From positions 3,766 through 67,765 of the forward strand of contig CALBDU010000016.1 in assembly GCA_937927335.1 (NCBI GenBank): a stretch of 64,000 nucleotides of DNA. Direction: 5' to 3'. Source of the stretch: an uncultured Clostridium sp. Lineage in GTDB: Bacteria; Bacillota; Clostridia; Clostridiales; Clostridiaceae. Within the stretch, counting starts at the first letter, position 1. Every line of letters starts with the position of its first letter. The notes under the pieces were generated by a model that searched no databases, was not told the DNA's origin, and saw only the letters and a program-made list of their open reading frames with translations. The translations under genes and the position numbers were made by a program. Below are positions 41,591-50,684 of the stretch, one piece after another.

Positions 41591-44005
41591 TTAATATCTC
41601 CCTGGACTAACATTCAGGTCTTTTGTCTGAGGAATTGCAATAGAAACCTTTTCTATATTTTCCAGAAATATTTTTTCAAAATGCTCTGCGTGCATAGGCT
41701 TGCCAAGTAAATAACCTTGAATTTCCTCACAACCCAATTCAGTTAAAATATCCATCTGCTGCTGAGTTTCTACTCCTTCAGCTATGGTTTTTATACCAAT
41801 GGATTTAGCAAGCATAATTATGGCCTTTACTATCTGCATGTCATAGTCATCCTCTGATAAGGCATCAATTAGCGGCTTGGCAATTTTAATTCTGTCAAAA
41901 GGGAACATTTTCAAGTAGCTTAAGGATGAATAGCCTGTTCCAAAATCATCAATGGAAATAGATGTCCCCACGCCTTGAAAAAGGTCTGATATTTCTGAAA
42001 TCCTGTATTCATCTTCTATGGCTATGCTTTCTGTAAGTTCAATATCCAGCCAGCTTGAGTCTGCAAACTCATCCTGCAGCTTTTTCTTTAGTATATTTAT
42101 AAAATTCTTGCTATCGAGCTGCTTAGGCGATATATTTATACCCATCTTAAGATTCATGCAATATCTCCTGTTCCAGTCGGAAATTTGCCTCACAGCTTCT
42201 TTCATAACCCACTCTCCAATTGGTAAAATGCAATCAAGCTCTTCAGCTATGGGTATGAATTCCGATGGTGGTATCAGCCCTGCTTCAGGGCTGTTCCACC
42301 TGAGTAAGGCCTCAATACCAAGAAGCCTTTTATCTGGGATACTGAACTGAGGCTGATAGTACAGCATAAATTCCTTTTCGTAATCAGCTTTTCTAAGCAT
42401 TATTTCTATTTCATTTTTTCTGTTTATCTCTTCCTTTAGTAAAGCATTGAAGGATATGCACTTGTTATACCCCGTAGCTTTTGCCCGATACATGGCCATA
42501 TCCGCATTTTTCATTAGCATGCTGCAATTATCTGCGTCAAAGGGATAAATTGATATGCCCACACTCAAGGTCACGTTAAACCTGTACTTGTCTATATAAA
42601 GCTCACTTTTGCAGCAGTTTATGATATTGCTCCCAATTTCATTTGCCTTGGTATAGTCATAATTACCCCAGTATGCAAATACAAATTCGTCTCCCCCAAG
42701 CCTGGCTATAATGGAGTTGTCAGTTCTAAGGTGCTGAAATCTTTCGGAAAGCTCTACAAGAACTTTATCCCCTATATCATGGCCATATGTATCATTGATG
42801 GTTTTAAACCGGTCCATATCCACAAATAAAACTGCTATTGTTTGTTGTGGTAATATTTTGTCAATTTTTTTATTAATAATATTTATAAAATAACGTCTGT
42901 TATACAGCCTTGTAACTAGATCCTGATTTGATAAAAAAGCCAGCTCCTTGTTCTTTGCTAAAAGCTTCTCATTGATCTTTTTAATTTCATGAGTCCGCTC
43001 TTCTATCCTTTTTTCCAAAACCTTATTTAAATCCCTTTGTCCCTGTAACAAATTCTTATTTTTAATTGCTTCCTGTATCTGGCTGCTTATTACTTCATAT
43101 ATTACTATAATGAAAAGCGCTCTAATTAAATGAATTGAACTAATCCCCTCAGCAATAATTATCAATGAAGGGCACAGCAGCAATACTACTACATTATGCC
43201 TTGAGCCAATGTTATTATTTCTTATTTTCTCATCTGCATAAATATTAGTTTCATTGAAGCTTACTTCATAGGCAGCTCCCAGGCCTATAAGCATAAAAGA
43301 TAAAATGTAGACAACATCCATTATTGAATTTGGTATATATGCATTATTAAAATACAGGTAGTAATAGTACAAATCATTTAAGGAAAAACACATAAGCCCT
43401 AAAAATATGATTTTAATGAACACAGGGGGCTTACCGGTTCTTATAGAAAGCCACCATACTGCTGCACCTGCTATAATCAGGGAATCTATGAGTATGCTCG
43501 CTACTGATATGACCCCATCCTTAACGATAATATAGAATAATTCATAGCTGGAATTAAACACCAAAACCCATATTATCAAAAAGCCTGAAGCACATACTGC
43601 AGACACATCAAGGACCAGCTGAACCAGGTTCCATCTTCTTACATGATAAAGCAAAAAAACTACACATGCAGCAAATAAAAATATATTTGGGAATAGATAC
43701 ATCAACGTAATAACTGAATTACTATCTGCATCAATTCTTAAAAAAAGCGCTGCCACTGCCCAGCTTAAATCCGCCATACACCAAGCAAGGCTTGCCAACC
43801 CCATTAACAGCCAAGCGTAGCGTACATACATCCGTTTGTTTGACTTTATTAAATAATTTTGAAATATTATTACTGAGCAAAGCATAGTTCCTGCTGGTGC
43901 AATTAACTCAGCCCAAAATTGACTGTGGTTAAGAACAGCAATTAAGTAAGCAGCCATAAACATTAAAAATATAGATACTACATTTTTAAAGGCGAAACCT
44001 TTCAT
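41591..44005 (-). CDS. Membrane GGDEF-EAL protein (c-di-GMP turnover)
   Basis: About 804 residues. The first 290 form eight or so membrane helices (MASE-like sensor); a coiled coil (about 310-355) leads to a GGDEF domain (about 370-530, RLGGDEFVFAYWG) and an EAL domain (about 540-790, GIEALLRW, then GINISPKQL and IDDFGTGYSSLSYL). Both signature motifs are intact, so it could make and break c-di-GMP. I placed the start at 44005, with TGGAGGAAAA upstream. It is monocistronic, next to the aminotransferase on the same strand but separated by a terminator downstream. Confidence 0.92.
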   Translation of the reverse strand: MKGFAFKNVVSIFLMFMAAYLIAVLNHSQFWAELIAPAGTMLCSVIIFQNYLIKSNKRMYVRYAWLLMGLASLAWCMADLSWAVAALFLRIDADSNSVITLMYLFPNIFLFAACVVFLLYHVRRWNLVQLVLDVSAVCASGFLIIWVLVFNSSYELFYIIVKDGVISVASILIDSLIIAGAAVWWLSIRTGKPPVFIKIIFLGLMCFSLNDLYYYYLYFNNAYIPNSIMDVVYILSFMLIGLGAAYEVSFNETNIYADEKIRNNNIGSRHNVVVLLLCPSLIIIAEGISSIHLIRALFIIVIYEVISSQIQEAIKNKNLLQGQRDLNKVLEKRIEERTHEIKKINEKLLAKNKELAFLSNQDLVTRLYNRRYFINIINKKIDKILPQQTIAVLFVDMDRFKTINDTYGHDIGDKVLVELSERFQHLRTDNSIIARLGGDEFVFAYWGNYDYTKANEIGSNIINCCKSELYIDKYRFNVTLSVGISIYPFDADNCSMLMKNADMAMYRAKATGYNKCISFNALLKEEINRKNEIEIMLRKADYEKEFMLYYQPQFSIPDKRLLGIEALLRWNSPEAGLIPPSEFIPIAEELDCILPIGEWVMKEAVRQISDWNRRYCMNLKMGINISPKQLDSKNFINILKKKLQDEFADSSWLDIELTESIAIEDEYRISEISDLFQGVGTSISIDDFGTGYSSLSYLKMFPFDRIKIAKPLIDALSEDDYDMQIVKAIIMLAKSIGIKTIAEGVETQQQMDILTELGCEEIQGYLLGKPMHAEHFEKIFLENIEKVSIAIPQTKDLNVSPGRY

Positions 44006-44084
44006 GATTTTCCTCCAAACCATTGTTATGCAATAATTATCGTCAATTTTACATGATTCTTAAGATACAGGTTTATAAATAGTA

Positions 44085-44113
44085 AAAAAGCTGCTATTTG
44101 CATGCAGCTTTTT
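44085..44113 (-). terminator. Terminator of the 46585-44119 gene group
   Basis: AAAAAGCTGC and GCAGCTTTTT form a perfect 10-bp stem with a 9-nt loop, directly after the YbaK-like stop codon. Confidence 0.85.
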
Positions 44114-44118
44114 CAGCA

Positions 44119-44607
44119 TTATATTTTAACATACTTGATTTTGTTGCCGTTAGCTTCCACTACTTTTTTAACATCATCAAAAGAAATCCATACTGTAGCT
44201 GTATTAGTATTAGGGTGAACTCCCAGCCTGTCATTTCCTTTAATATCACTGTCAAATATGACCTCTACAGCTGCATCAACATCATTTATAACACCCAGAG
44301 GAGTCACTTCCCCTTTTTCCAGCTTTAAATATTTTTCCAGTCTTTCAGCAGACGCAAAGCTAAGTCTTGTACAGCCTATCAATTTTTGTATATTCTTCAG
44401 ATCCGCTGTCTTATCCTTTTGCAAAACTACAAGAAAGTGTCTTTTTCCTTTCTCGTCTCTTAAAAACAGATTTTTGCAAACCTCACCCTGACTGGTTATA
44501 CCGAGGTTTTCCATATCCTCTATGGTGTAAACAGCAGGATGTTCCGTAACCTCATAGCTGATATTAAGCTCTTTTAACCTTTCAAAAACCTTTTCTTTAG
44601 CATCCAT
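44119..44607 (-). CDS. YbaK/ProXp-type aminoacyl-tRNA deacylase (PrdX-like)
   Basis: 162 residues of the YbaK/ProRS-associated editing family. Conserved pieces are EHPAVYTIEDM, GEVCKNLFLRDEKGKRHFLVVLQ and the C-terminal GVHPNTNTATVWI. The family hydrolyses mischarged Ala-tRNA-Pro (ProXp/PrdX); PrdX was named from proline-reductase clusters but is widespread as a stand-alone editor. The start at 44607 follows CGGAGGTAAGG. Upstream genes (MGMT-like, CoA-binding, glycosyltransferase) are close on the same strand and probably co-transcribed. Confidence 0.9.
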   Translation of the reverse strand: MDAKEKVFERLKELNISYEVTEHPAVYTIEDMENLGITSQGEVCKNLFLRDEKGKRHFLVVLQKDKTADLKNIQKLIGCTRLSFASAERLEKYLKLEKGEVTPLGVINDVDAAVEVIFDSDIKGNDRLGVHPNTNTATVWISFDDVKKVVEANGNKIKYVKI

Positions 44608-44633
44608 TTTCCTTACCTCCGTTATTAGTTTAT

Positions 44634-44945
44634 TCATTTCCATATGCATTTCTTTAAATCTACAAAGCCATTAACCTTAAATATGATCCCTTCTCCCAAA
44701 AGGAGCTGCTTTTGCTTTTCCCATCCGGGCACCAGTCTTCCCTGGAAGTTTACAACCCTGTGGCAGGGAATAAGCTGACTTTCCGGAGCATGGCTTAATG
44801 CCTGGCCAACCATTCTAGAACAGCCTGGTTTATCAAGCAAAAATGCAATTTGTCCATAGGTGGCTACTCTACCTTTGGGAATCTCCTTAACTAGTTCATA
44901 AACCTTATAATAAAATTCATCCCTTGTGATTGGAAACACCTCCAT
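44634..44945 (-). CDS. MGMT-family DNA-binding protein (alkyltransferase-like)
   Basis: A 103-residue protein matching only the C-terminal DNA-binding/active-site domain of O6-alkylguanine-DNA alkyltransferases: VKEIPKGRVATYGQIA, GCSRMVGQALSH and IPCHRVVNFQGRLV. The acceptor motif PCHRV keeps its Cys, unlike classic ATL proteins (PWHRV), so it may retain transfer activity or recruit repair factors. The ATG overlaps the stop of the CoA-binding gene (TAAATG), which indicates translational coupling. Confidence 0.88.
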   Translation of the reverse strand: MEVFPITRDEFYYKVYELVKEIPKGRVATYGQIAFLLDKPGCSRMVGQALSHAPESQLIPCHRVVNFQGRLVPGWEKQKQLLLGEGIIFKVNGFVDLKKCIWK

Positions 44946-45323
44946 TTATGGCAAGGCAACCAAAACACAATCCTTAACCGCAATAAGACCTAATTCCTTA
45001 ATTTCCTTTAGAACTTCATCATTATAGGTGTCAGGCTGAAGCCAAATATATGGAATCCCAAGCTTTGCAGCTTCCTTTATTATTGGAATTGCCCTTGCAG
45101 GACTCACTACAATATCCACAACCTCGGGAACTACGGGCAATGATGATAAGTCCTTATAGCAAGGATCCCCGTTTATTTCATCATATACAGGGTTCACTCC
45201 ATATACCTGGTAGCCTCTGGCCTTGAGCCTGCAGTAAATTTTGTTTCCAAACTTTTCAGGGTTTGTATTTGCTCCTGCTACAGCCCAAATCTTTTTATTT
45301 AACATTATTTCCTTGTCACTCAT
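44946..45323 (-). CDS. CoA-binding domain protein (YccU-like)
   Basis: 125 residues with a Rossmann-type CoA-binding domain: IWAVAGANTNPEKFGNKIYCRL, YGVNPVYDEI, VDIVVSPARAIPIIKEA and IWLQPDTYND. No catalytic domain is attached, so it is a stand-alone CoA/nucleotide binder of unknown role. The ATG overlaps the stop of the glycosyltransferase by 4 bp, so the three genes form a coupled set. Confidence 0.88.
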   Translation of the reverse strand: MSDKEIMLNKKIWAVAGANTNPEKFGNKIYCRLKARGYQVYGVNPVYDEINGDPCYKDLSSLPVVPEVVDIVVSPARAIPIIKEAAKLGIPYIWLQPDTYNDEVLKEIKELGLIAVKDCVLVALP

Positions 45324-46585
45324 ACCGAATCCGTCCTTTCAAAAAATTTTACACAGAAGTATGCAGCAAACATAATAAAGTAAGGTGCTGCAGGGTAGAA
45401 ATACCTGCTCATTGTAAAAAACGGAAGGTAGACCAGAATAAAATATATAACCAGGCTTAAAGGCAATATAGCTGTGATATTTCTGTTTTTATCCCTTATT
45501 AGTCTTAATGCTCCCAGCACCGATAATACCAGCAGGGCCAGGTGATAATATTTTTCTTTTTGGGGACTTACCCCATACATCTGCTTCCAATAGAAGGCTG
45601 TTTCTACCTGAATTCTTCCCTTTCCTATAGTATACCATTTTATGAATTCTATTGGATACCTTGGAAAAAGATTTTTTAATCTATATTTTGAAAGGTATAT
45701 TTCCATTTCATTTCTCTCTAATTCGGAGAGCTTGGGATCCTTTGTATTTAGATTTGTATAATCGAGTCCATCAGTGGCCTTTGAGCTTTGGTCATAATTT
45801 ATAAAGGTTCCCTGATACATAGGGTTGCCTGTGGCCATGGTGAGAGGAATGAACCTATGGAATATTTTATAATTCCTAACCCACCAGGGACTCATTACAA
45901 CACAAAAAACAGCTGCTACCAGAAGGGTATACTTAACTGCATCCCTGAAATTTACTTTTTTTATTATCCACATTATGAGAATCAATGCCGGGTAAGTAAC
46001 AATGGTTGGCCTGAATAATGCAGCCAGGCCCAGAAATAATCCACCCAGAGCATAATACTTACTTTTGTTCTCCTCTAAGGCATAAATAGAGATCAATACC
46101 AGGCATAATACAAAAAATTTAAAATAGGTTTCTGTTAAGATCAAGTTTGGCACCCAGATTTCAGGCATATACCATGTATCTAATATAACTGATAATATTG
46201 CAACCTTGCTGTTAAACAGTTTTCTGGCTATGAAAAAAACAAGCAGCAAAGATAATACCTGTATTATTGCCTGGGAAATCCTAAATGCTGTTATTCCTCC
46301 AAACTCACCGAATAATTTCATAAAAAAAGCCAGTGTATAGGAAAGTCCCGGCATCATAAAAACAGTAGGATCAGGGGGTTTATGATATGTATAGTTCCCT
46401 GTGGTTGCCAGTATCCATGCACTTCTGATAAACTTTACATCATCATTGTCCGGCGCATAAAAATTACCCAGCAGTGTGCTGTTTCCATAATAAATTATTG
46501 ATATCAGTATCAGAGCCAACAGCACCAGGCAGCATAAGGCCAGCATTGCCTTGATCCACTTATTTTCATTTTTTAAACTGAACAA
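45320..46585 (-). CDS. GT39-family membrane glycosyltransferase (ArnT/PMT_2-like)
   Basis: 421 residues with about 11 hydrophobic segments. The first large loop has the acidic pair in FYAPDNDDVKF, as in PMT_2/ArnT enzymes; FRPTIVTYPALILIMW and a C-terminal membrane half follow. Such enzymes use undecaprenyl- or polyprenyl-phosphate sugars as donors on the outer membrane face. The acceptor is unknown. It probably starts at TTG (46585), 5 nt after GGTGA. First gene of a small operon with the CoA-binding, MGMT-like and YbaK-like genes. Confidence 0.82.
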   Translation of the reverse strand: MFSLKNENKWIKAMLALCCLVLLALILISIIYYGNSTLLGNFYAPDNDDVKFIRSAWILATTGNYTYHKPPDPTVFMMPGLSYTLAFFMKLFGEFGGITAFRISQAIIQVLSLLLVFFIARKLFNSKVAILSVILDTWYMPEIWVPNLILTETYFKFFVLCLVLISIYALEENKSKYYALGGLFLGLAALFRPTIVTYPALILIMWIIKKVNFRDAVKYTLLVAAVFCVVMSPWWVRNYKIFHRFIPLTMATGNPMYQGTFINYDQSSKATDGLDYTNLNTKDPKLSELERNEMEIYLSKYRLKNLFPRYPIEFIKWYTIGKGRIQVETAFYWKQMYGVSPQKEKYYHLALLVLSVLGALRLIRDKNRNITAILPLSLVIYFILVYLPFFTMSRYFYPAAPYFIMFAAYFCVKFFERTDSV

Positions 46586-46656
46586 TCATATCACCAACAT
46601 TCATTATTGTCATCAATACTGCTATTATACATTATTGTAATAATTTATTAAATATA

Positions 46657-48120
46657 TTACCTTAAAAATGGTGCCGGGTCCACATCCTTAAACTTTGCCC
46701 TTTGAAAATGCTCTTTTAAATGGAATGGTACTGTACAATCAAAAATCACCTTGCAGGAAAGTCCCTTATCCTTCAGCATTGGATTATATTCAGGCGTCTG
46801 GCTTGGATCCAGGGGGTGACACCTGACATTAGGAATAAATACAGTATCCACATCTCCCTGGTACCTTGTGTTTATAGCCCATAATACATCGTTGGTATCA
46901 AATGGATCCACATCCTCGTCCACAATAATTACATGCTTCAGCTCTGAAAATGCTGCAAATGCCAAAAGGGCAGCCTGCCTCTGACGTCCTTCGTCACTTG
47001 GCATGCTCTTTTTAAATTGCAGAACAGCCATATACTTTCCGCCTCCGGAGCTATGTGCATAAACATTCATGAGCCTTCCGGGCATTGCTTTTTCAACCAT
47101 CTGAAGTATACTTGCCTCTGTTGGAATTCCAGCCATATTAACGTGCTCCTCGCTAGGTCCGATACAGGTCTGCATTATTGGATTAGTCCTATGGGTTACA
47201 GCCTTTACCTTTATTACAGGCAGAGAGCTGCAGGCAGGTCCGGTGTAGCCCGGGAACTCGGGCATTGCCTTGCCTGTATTGGTGTTCATATCTTCTCTTA
47301 CACGAACCTGAGGCAGCAATTCTCCCTCAATAACGTACTCTGCATTGGCTATAGCCTTTTCTTTAATTGTAAGGCATTGAACCAGCTCCACAGGATGCTT
47401 TCTGATAGCCCCTGCAGCTGACAGCTCGTTATAGCCTATAGGTGTAGTGGGTGGTTCAAAGCATGCGGCAATTTCTACAGCTGGATCCACACCTATGCTT
47501 ATTGATATTGGAAGAGGCTTTCCTTCATCCTCCGCCTTCTTTCTGAAAACCTCTATATGCCTTGCTCCTGGTACAAGATACATGGATATTTCATCCCTGC
47601 CCTGAAGGCACAGTCTGTGAATGGTTATATCAGACTCCTGGGTTTCCGGATCTGTGGCATAGCACATCCCCATTGTTATATATGGTCCTGCATCCTCTTC
47701 AGTATTGGTGGGCGCCGGTACCAGTTTTCTTATGTCAAAATCAGGCTCATCGGCATAATGAACAACCTCCTGACAAGGAGCCTTTTCATTTGGGATTGTT
47801 ACCGGAGCTACAGGAGCTTTAACTGCTTCATTTAACAAAAATCCAAGCTTCTCCGGTGTGGAATTCAGCAAGACGGCCACCCTTTCCCTGCTGGCCAAAA
47901 GCCCTATAAGTACTCTGGCATCCTCATGCCCTTTTACATTATTAAAAATCATAGCCGGCCCAATTTTGGTGGGTCGCATTACTGTACCTGCCGCTCCTAC
48001 ATGCCTGTATACTCCTGAAAGCTCCGCATGAGGATCTACCGGCTCATTGGTTTCAATTATCTGTCCTGGTATAGTGCGCAGCAGCTCCAATGCTGAACGC
48101 AGGTCTTTAATATTATTCAT
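46657..48120 (-). CDS. ubiD: UbiD-family prFMN-dependent decarboxylase
   Basis: 487 residues. UbiD enzymes add or remove CO2 on (hetero)aromatic or unsaturated acids using prenylated FMN. Conserved elements include the N-terminal DLRSALELLRTIPGQI, DITIHRLCLQGRDEISMY (prFMN/metal region), ISIGVDPAVEIAACFEPP and the C-terminal FIPNVRCHPLDPSQTPEY. AAGGAGTGAACT precedes the ATG. It lies last in an operon with an LpdD-type subunit, UbiX and an IclR regulator, the arrangement of inducible aromatic acid (hydroxybenzoate, protocatechuate or gallate type) decarboxylases rather than of quinone synthesis. The substrate is not decided. Confidence 0.92.
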   Translation of the reverse strand: MNNIKDLRSALELLRTIPGQIIETNEPVDPHAELSGVYRHVGAAGTVMRPTKIGPAMIFNNVKGHEDARVLIGLLASRERVAVLLNSTPEKLGFLLNEAVKAPVAPVTIPNEKAPCQEVVHYADEPDFDIRKLVPAPTNTEEDAGPYITMGMCYATDPETQESDITIHRLCLQGRDEISMYLVPGARHIEVFRKKAEDEGKPLPISISIGVDPAVEIAACFEPPTTPIGYNELSAAGAIRKHPVELVQCLTIKEKAIANAEYVIEGELLPQVRVREDMNTNTGKAMPEFPGYTGPACSSLPVIKVKAVTHRTNPIMQTCIGPSEEHVNMAGIPTEASILQMVEKAMPGRLMNVYAHSSGGGKYMAVLQFKKSMPSDEGRQRQAALLAFAAFSELKHVIIVDEDVDPFDTNDVLWAINTRYQGDVDTVFIPNVRCHPLDPSQTPEYNPMLKDKGLSCKVIFDCTVPFHLKEHFQRAKFKDVDPAPFLR

Positions 48121-48130
48121 AGTTCACTCC

Positions 48131-48901
48131 TTATTTGCTGCAGCCTGACTTTTTCGATATTATTTCAGCTGTATCCACTAATTTCATTATTATCTCCTGC
48201 CTCAGCTTTTCTGGAAGCCTGGCAGTGGGTCCCGCAAGGCTTATGGATGCAATTAATTCATTATTATAATTATATATTGGTGCTGCTATACTGGTGATTC
48301 CAATTTCATTTTCATCCGCAGCCACGCTATATCCCCTTTCCCTTATACCATCCAGCTCCTTTATCAACAAGACGGGATCAGTGATTGTATTATCCGCTCT
48401 TTTTACCAGTTCCATATCTCCCAGGGTTCGCTTCAATTTTTCTATGGTCATAGCTGACAGAAACAATTTCCCTGAAGCAGTACAGTAAAGAGGAAGTAAT
48501 TTCCCCTCCTGAGAGTTCATTCCCAAAGTTCTTTCCCCTTCTATTTTTTCCAGCCACACTCCTGATGATTCATAAGGAGCAGATAAAAGCACCGCTTCAT
48601 TGAACCTGTCCCTTAACTCCTCCATATAAGGCCTTGCAATATCTATTAAATTAAAGTGGTATTCATAGACTTTGCCCAGCATAAAAAGCTTGATACCCAG
48701 TCTGAACTTTCCATTTTCGCCATTTTGTTCAAGATATCCCATATCCACAAGTGTATATATCAAGTTGGATGCAGTGCTTTTTGGAATACCCATAATTTTT
48801 GAGATTTCTATCAGCTTAAGCTCTTTTACCTCTCTTGAAAAGCACTCCAGCACCTTAAGAGATTTTATTACTGAATTTATGCTCTTTTTTTCTGCTGCCA
48901 T
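48131..48901 (-). CDS. IclR-family transcriptional regulator
   Basis: About 256 residues. The N-terminal winged HTH (about 5-70, SINSVIKSLKVLECFS, IPKSTASNLIYTLVDMGYLE) is followed by the IclR effector domain (about 80-250; YCTASGKLFLSAM and AGPTARLPEK). It lies inside the decarboxylase operon, between ubiX and ubiD, 10 bp before ubiD, so it is very probably an autoregulator. The probable operator is at 49828-49846. The start at 48901 follows AGGAGGTTAT. The ligand is likely the aromatic substrate. Confidence 0.92.
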   Translation of the reverse strand: MAAEKKSINSVIKSLKVLECFSREVKELKLIEISKIMGIPKSTASNLIYTLVDMGYLEQNGENGKFRLGIKLFMLGKVYEYHFNLIDIARPYMEELRDRFNEAVLLSAPYESSGVWLEKIEGERTLGMNSQEGKLLPLYCTASGKLFLSAMTIEKLKRTLGDMELVKRADNTITDPVLLIKELDGIRERGYSVAADENEIGITSIAAPIYNYNNELIASISLAGPTARLPEKLRQEIIMKLVDTAEIISKKSGCSK

Positions 48902-48912
48902 TTTATAACCTC

Positions 48913-49470
48913 CTATCCTTTCCATCTCTTTGCATTATCATATTTTAAACCAAATTGGTCCAATATTTTCATAACATGATGGTTTATTATATCCTCAACA
49001 CTTTCCGGAAAGCTGTAAAAGGCAGGCATAGGCGGCAGAATTCTAACTCCGATCCTTGAAAGCTTCAGCATGTTTTCCAGATGTATTGGACTTAGAGGAC
49101 TTTCTCTCACTGATAAAACAAGCTTTCTACCCTCTTTAATCATTACTCCCGCAGCTCTGGAAATCAAGCTGTCATCATACCCTGCTGCTACTGCACTCAA
49201 AGTTTTCATGCTGCAGGGAACAACTACCATTCCATCATTGATGTAGGAGCCGCTGGATATGCTTTCCCCCAGATTATTATTGTCATATAAATTTGATGCC
49301 AGGCTTTTCAGGTAGTTCAGGGTATATTCCGTTTCAGTTTCTAAATTCTTTTCCGCCCAGTCACTTACTATAAGGTGTGTATTAACATCCTGAAATTCTC
49401 TAAGGGTTTCCATAAGCTTAACTGCATATATAACCCCTGTTGCACCTGTTACTCCAACTATTATTTCCAT
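48913..49470 (-). CDS. ubiX: Flavin prenyltransferase
   Basis: 185 residues. UbiX makes prenylated FMN for the UbiD partner. The N-terminal MEIIVGVTGATGVIYAVKLM is the FMN-binding start, and SLISRAAGVMIKEGRKLVLSVRESPLSPIHLENMLKLS then ILPPMPAFY are hallmarks. AAGGAGTTGGG precedes the ATG. It overlaps lpdD by 10 bp, which indicates coupling. Together with ubiD in the same operon this makes a complete decarboxylase set. Confidence 0.94.
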   Translation of the reverse strand: MEIIVGVTGATGVIYAVKLMETLREFQDVNTHLIVSDWAEKNLETETEYTLNYLKSLASNLYDNNNLGESISSGSYINDGMVVVPCSMKTLSAVAAGYDDSLISRAAGVMIKEGRKLVLSVRESPLSPIHLENMLKLSRIGVRILPPMPAFYSFPESVEDIINHHVMKILDQFGLKYDNAKRWKG

Positions 49471-49805
49471 TTGCCCAACTCCTTCAATAAATCCTCTGTC
49501 ATATCCCCGGATAAACTTATAATATCCTGTATTTCGTTTTTAGTAATATTGTCAAAATGAATACCGCAGCATATGACAAAGCTTTCACTAAATTTTCCCC
49601 TTAATATTTTCCCTATCTTTTCAGTTACATAATGTTCCTTATGGTTCCCCATAGAAACGGTCTTAAGCTGTATATCTCCTGAGCCGGATGTAACTGCACC
49701 GAGGTGTGCTTCCCCTCCGGTCAAAATTATGCATAAATCATTACCCATACTTACCGCCCTCAGATTCAGCTCTATTTGATTTTTGCTTTTTCTTATATGG
49801 ATCAT
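49461..49805 (-). CDS. LpdD-type small subunit/prFMN chaperone
   Basis: 114 residues resembling LpdD of lactobacilli and related subunit-D proteins of hydroxyarylic acid decarboxylases, which assist maturation of the UbiD catalytic subunit. The RAVSMGNDLCIILTGGEAHLGAV motif, then an MGNHKEHYV segment, fit the family. No catalytic residues can be proposed. The ATG follows GGAGGCCTG. First gene of the operon lpdD-ubiX-iclR-ubiD; its presence supports an aromatic acid decarboxylase role. Confidence 0.8.
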   Translation of the reverse strand: MIHIRKSKNQIELNLRAVSMGNDLCIILTGGEAHLGAVTSGSGDIQLKTVSMGNHKEHYVTEKIGKILRGKFSESFVICCGIHFDNITKNEIQDIISLSGDMTEDLLKELGKWK

Positions 49806-49827
49806 TACAGGCCTCCACGTTCACCAT

Positions 49828-49846
49828 TGTTGAACTTAGTTCAACA
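49828..49846. promoter_or_regulatory. Putative IclR operator
   Basis: TGTTGAAC and GTTCAACA are perfect 8-bp inverses with a TTA centre. The site lies between the predicted start of transcription and the first gene of the decarboxylase operon. Confidence 0.65.
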
Positions 49847-49863
49847 TAATTGACCTTTTAAAA

Positions 49864-49893
49864 ATTATATCACTTCTCAACCTGGTAAGGCAA
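49864..49893 (-). promoter_or_regulatory. Promoter of the decarboxylase operon
   Basis: On the minus strand TTGCCT (49888-49893) and TATAAT (49864-49869) are 18 bp apart. Confidence 0.55.
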
Positions 49894-49896
49894 GTG

Positions 49897-49938
49897 CAAA
49901 AAGGAATCCCTGAAGCTATGATTATTTTTACGCTTCAG
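49897..49938 (-). terminator. Possible terminator of the cobalamin adenosyltransferase gene
   Basis: CTGAAGC and GCTTCAG form a 7-bp stem with a 15-nt AT-rich loop; on the minus strand a T-run follows six bases after the stem. Weak because of the large loop. Confidence 0.4.
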
Positions 49939-49996
49939 CTGTCAGGGCCCCAATAATTCTTTTCTTAGTACAATTTCTCGTCTGCAGTGTGGCCAT

Positions 49997-50512
49997 TTAC
50001 TTTTCTATGCCTTTTCTTGCTGGCACCCCCTGGCTGTAGTAATGCTTTATTTCTTTCATTTCTGTTACAAGATCCGCCTTATTAATTATTTCAGACGGTG
50101 CGTATCTGCCGGTCAGAATTACCTCTACACCTTTTGCCCTGTTGTCAATGGCCTCTATAACTTCTTGTACAGGAAAAAGTTTATAATACAGGGCTATATT
50201 TATTTCATCCAAAACCACTATATCATAGGATCCGGAAGCCAATATCCCTGCACACTGCTTAAGGCCCTCCCTGGCAACTTTTATATCCTCTTCATCAGGT
50301 TCATTATAAATAAAACAATCTCTGCCATATTGTTTAATAGAAAAACCCGGGAGATAATTTTCTGCAGTAAGCTCACTATATTTCATACCCTTAATAAACT
50401 GAGCAAAATAAACACTTTTTCCTGCACAAACAGCCCTCAGGGAAATTCCTAATGCGGCTGTGGTCTTTCCTTTTCCATTACCTGTGTAAACTTGAATATA
50501 TCCATCTTCCAT
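49997..50512 (-). CDS. cobO: Cob(I)alamin/cobyrinate adenosyltransferase (BtuR/CobO type)
   Basis: About 171 residues. It transfers the adenosyl group from ATP to cobalt of the corrinoid. The N-terminal P-loop YTGNGKGKTTAALGISLR (residues 9-26) is family-specific; VVLDEINIALYYKL and VILTGRYAPSEII follow. The start at 50512 follows GCAGGAGTGAT. No other cobalamin genes are adjacent and I saw no B12 riboswitch upstream, so it may serve salvage. Confidence 0.93.
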   Translation of the reverse strand: MEDGYIQVYTGNGKGKTTAALGISLRAVCAGKSVYFAQFIKGMKYSELTAENYLPGFSIKQYGRDCFIYNEPDEEDIKVAREGLKQCAGILASGSYDIVVLDEINIALYYKLFPVQEVIEAIDNRAKGVEVILTGRYAPSEIINKADLVTEMKEIKHYYSQGVPARKGIEK

Positions 50513-50558
50513 AATATCACTCCTGCAAAATAATATAATAATCACTAAAAGCAGCAAA

Positions 50559-50587
50559 ATAATACTCCTGCCTCACAGGAGTATTAT
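50559..50587 (-). terminator. Terminator of the polysaccharide deacetylase gene
   Basis: ATAATACTCCTG and CAGGAGTATTAT form a perfect 12-bp stem with a CCTCA loop, followed on the minus strand by TTTTG. Confidence 0.75.
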
Positions 50588-50684
50588 AAATTTTCCCGTT
50601 AACCCTTTTCAGTAGAATACCTTAAACAAAATACTCAATTTAATGTAATTATATGTCTTCAATGAATTATAATCAATAAGATGT

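Noticed and set aside
50513..50684. Cobalamin riboswitch near the adenosyltransferase
   Set aside because: No B12-box-like sequence is seen; the hairpin at 50559-50587 fits a terminator.
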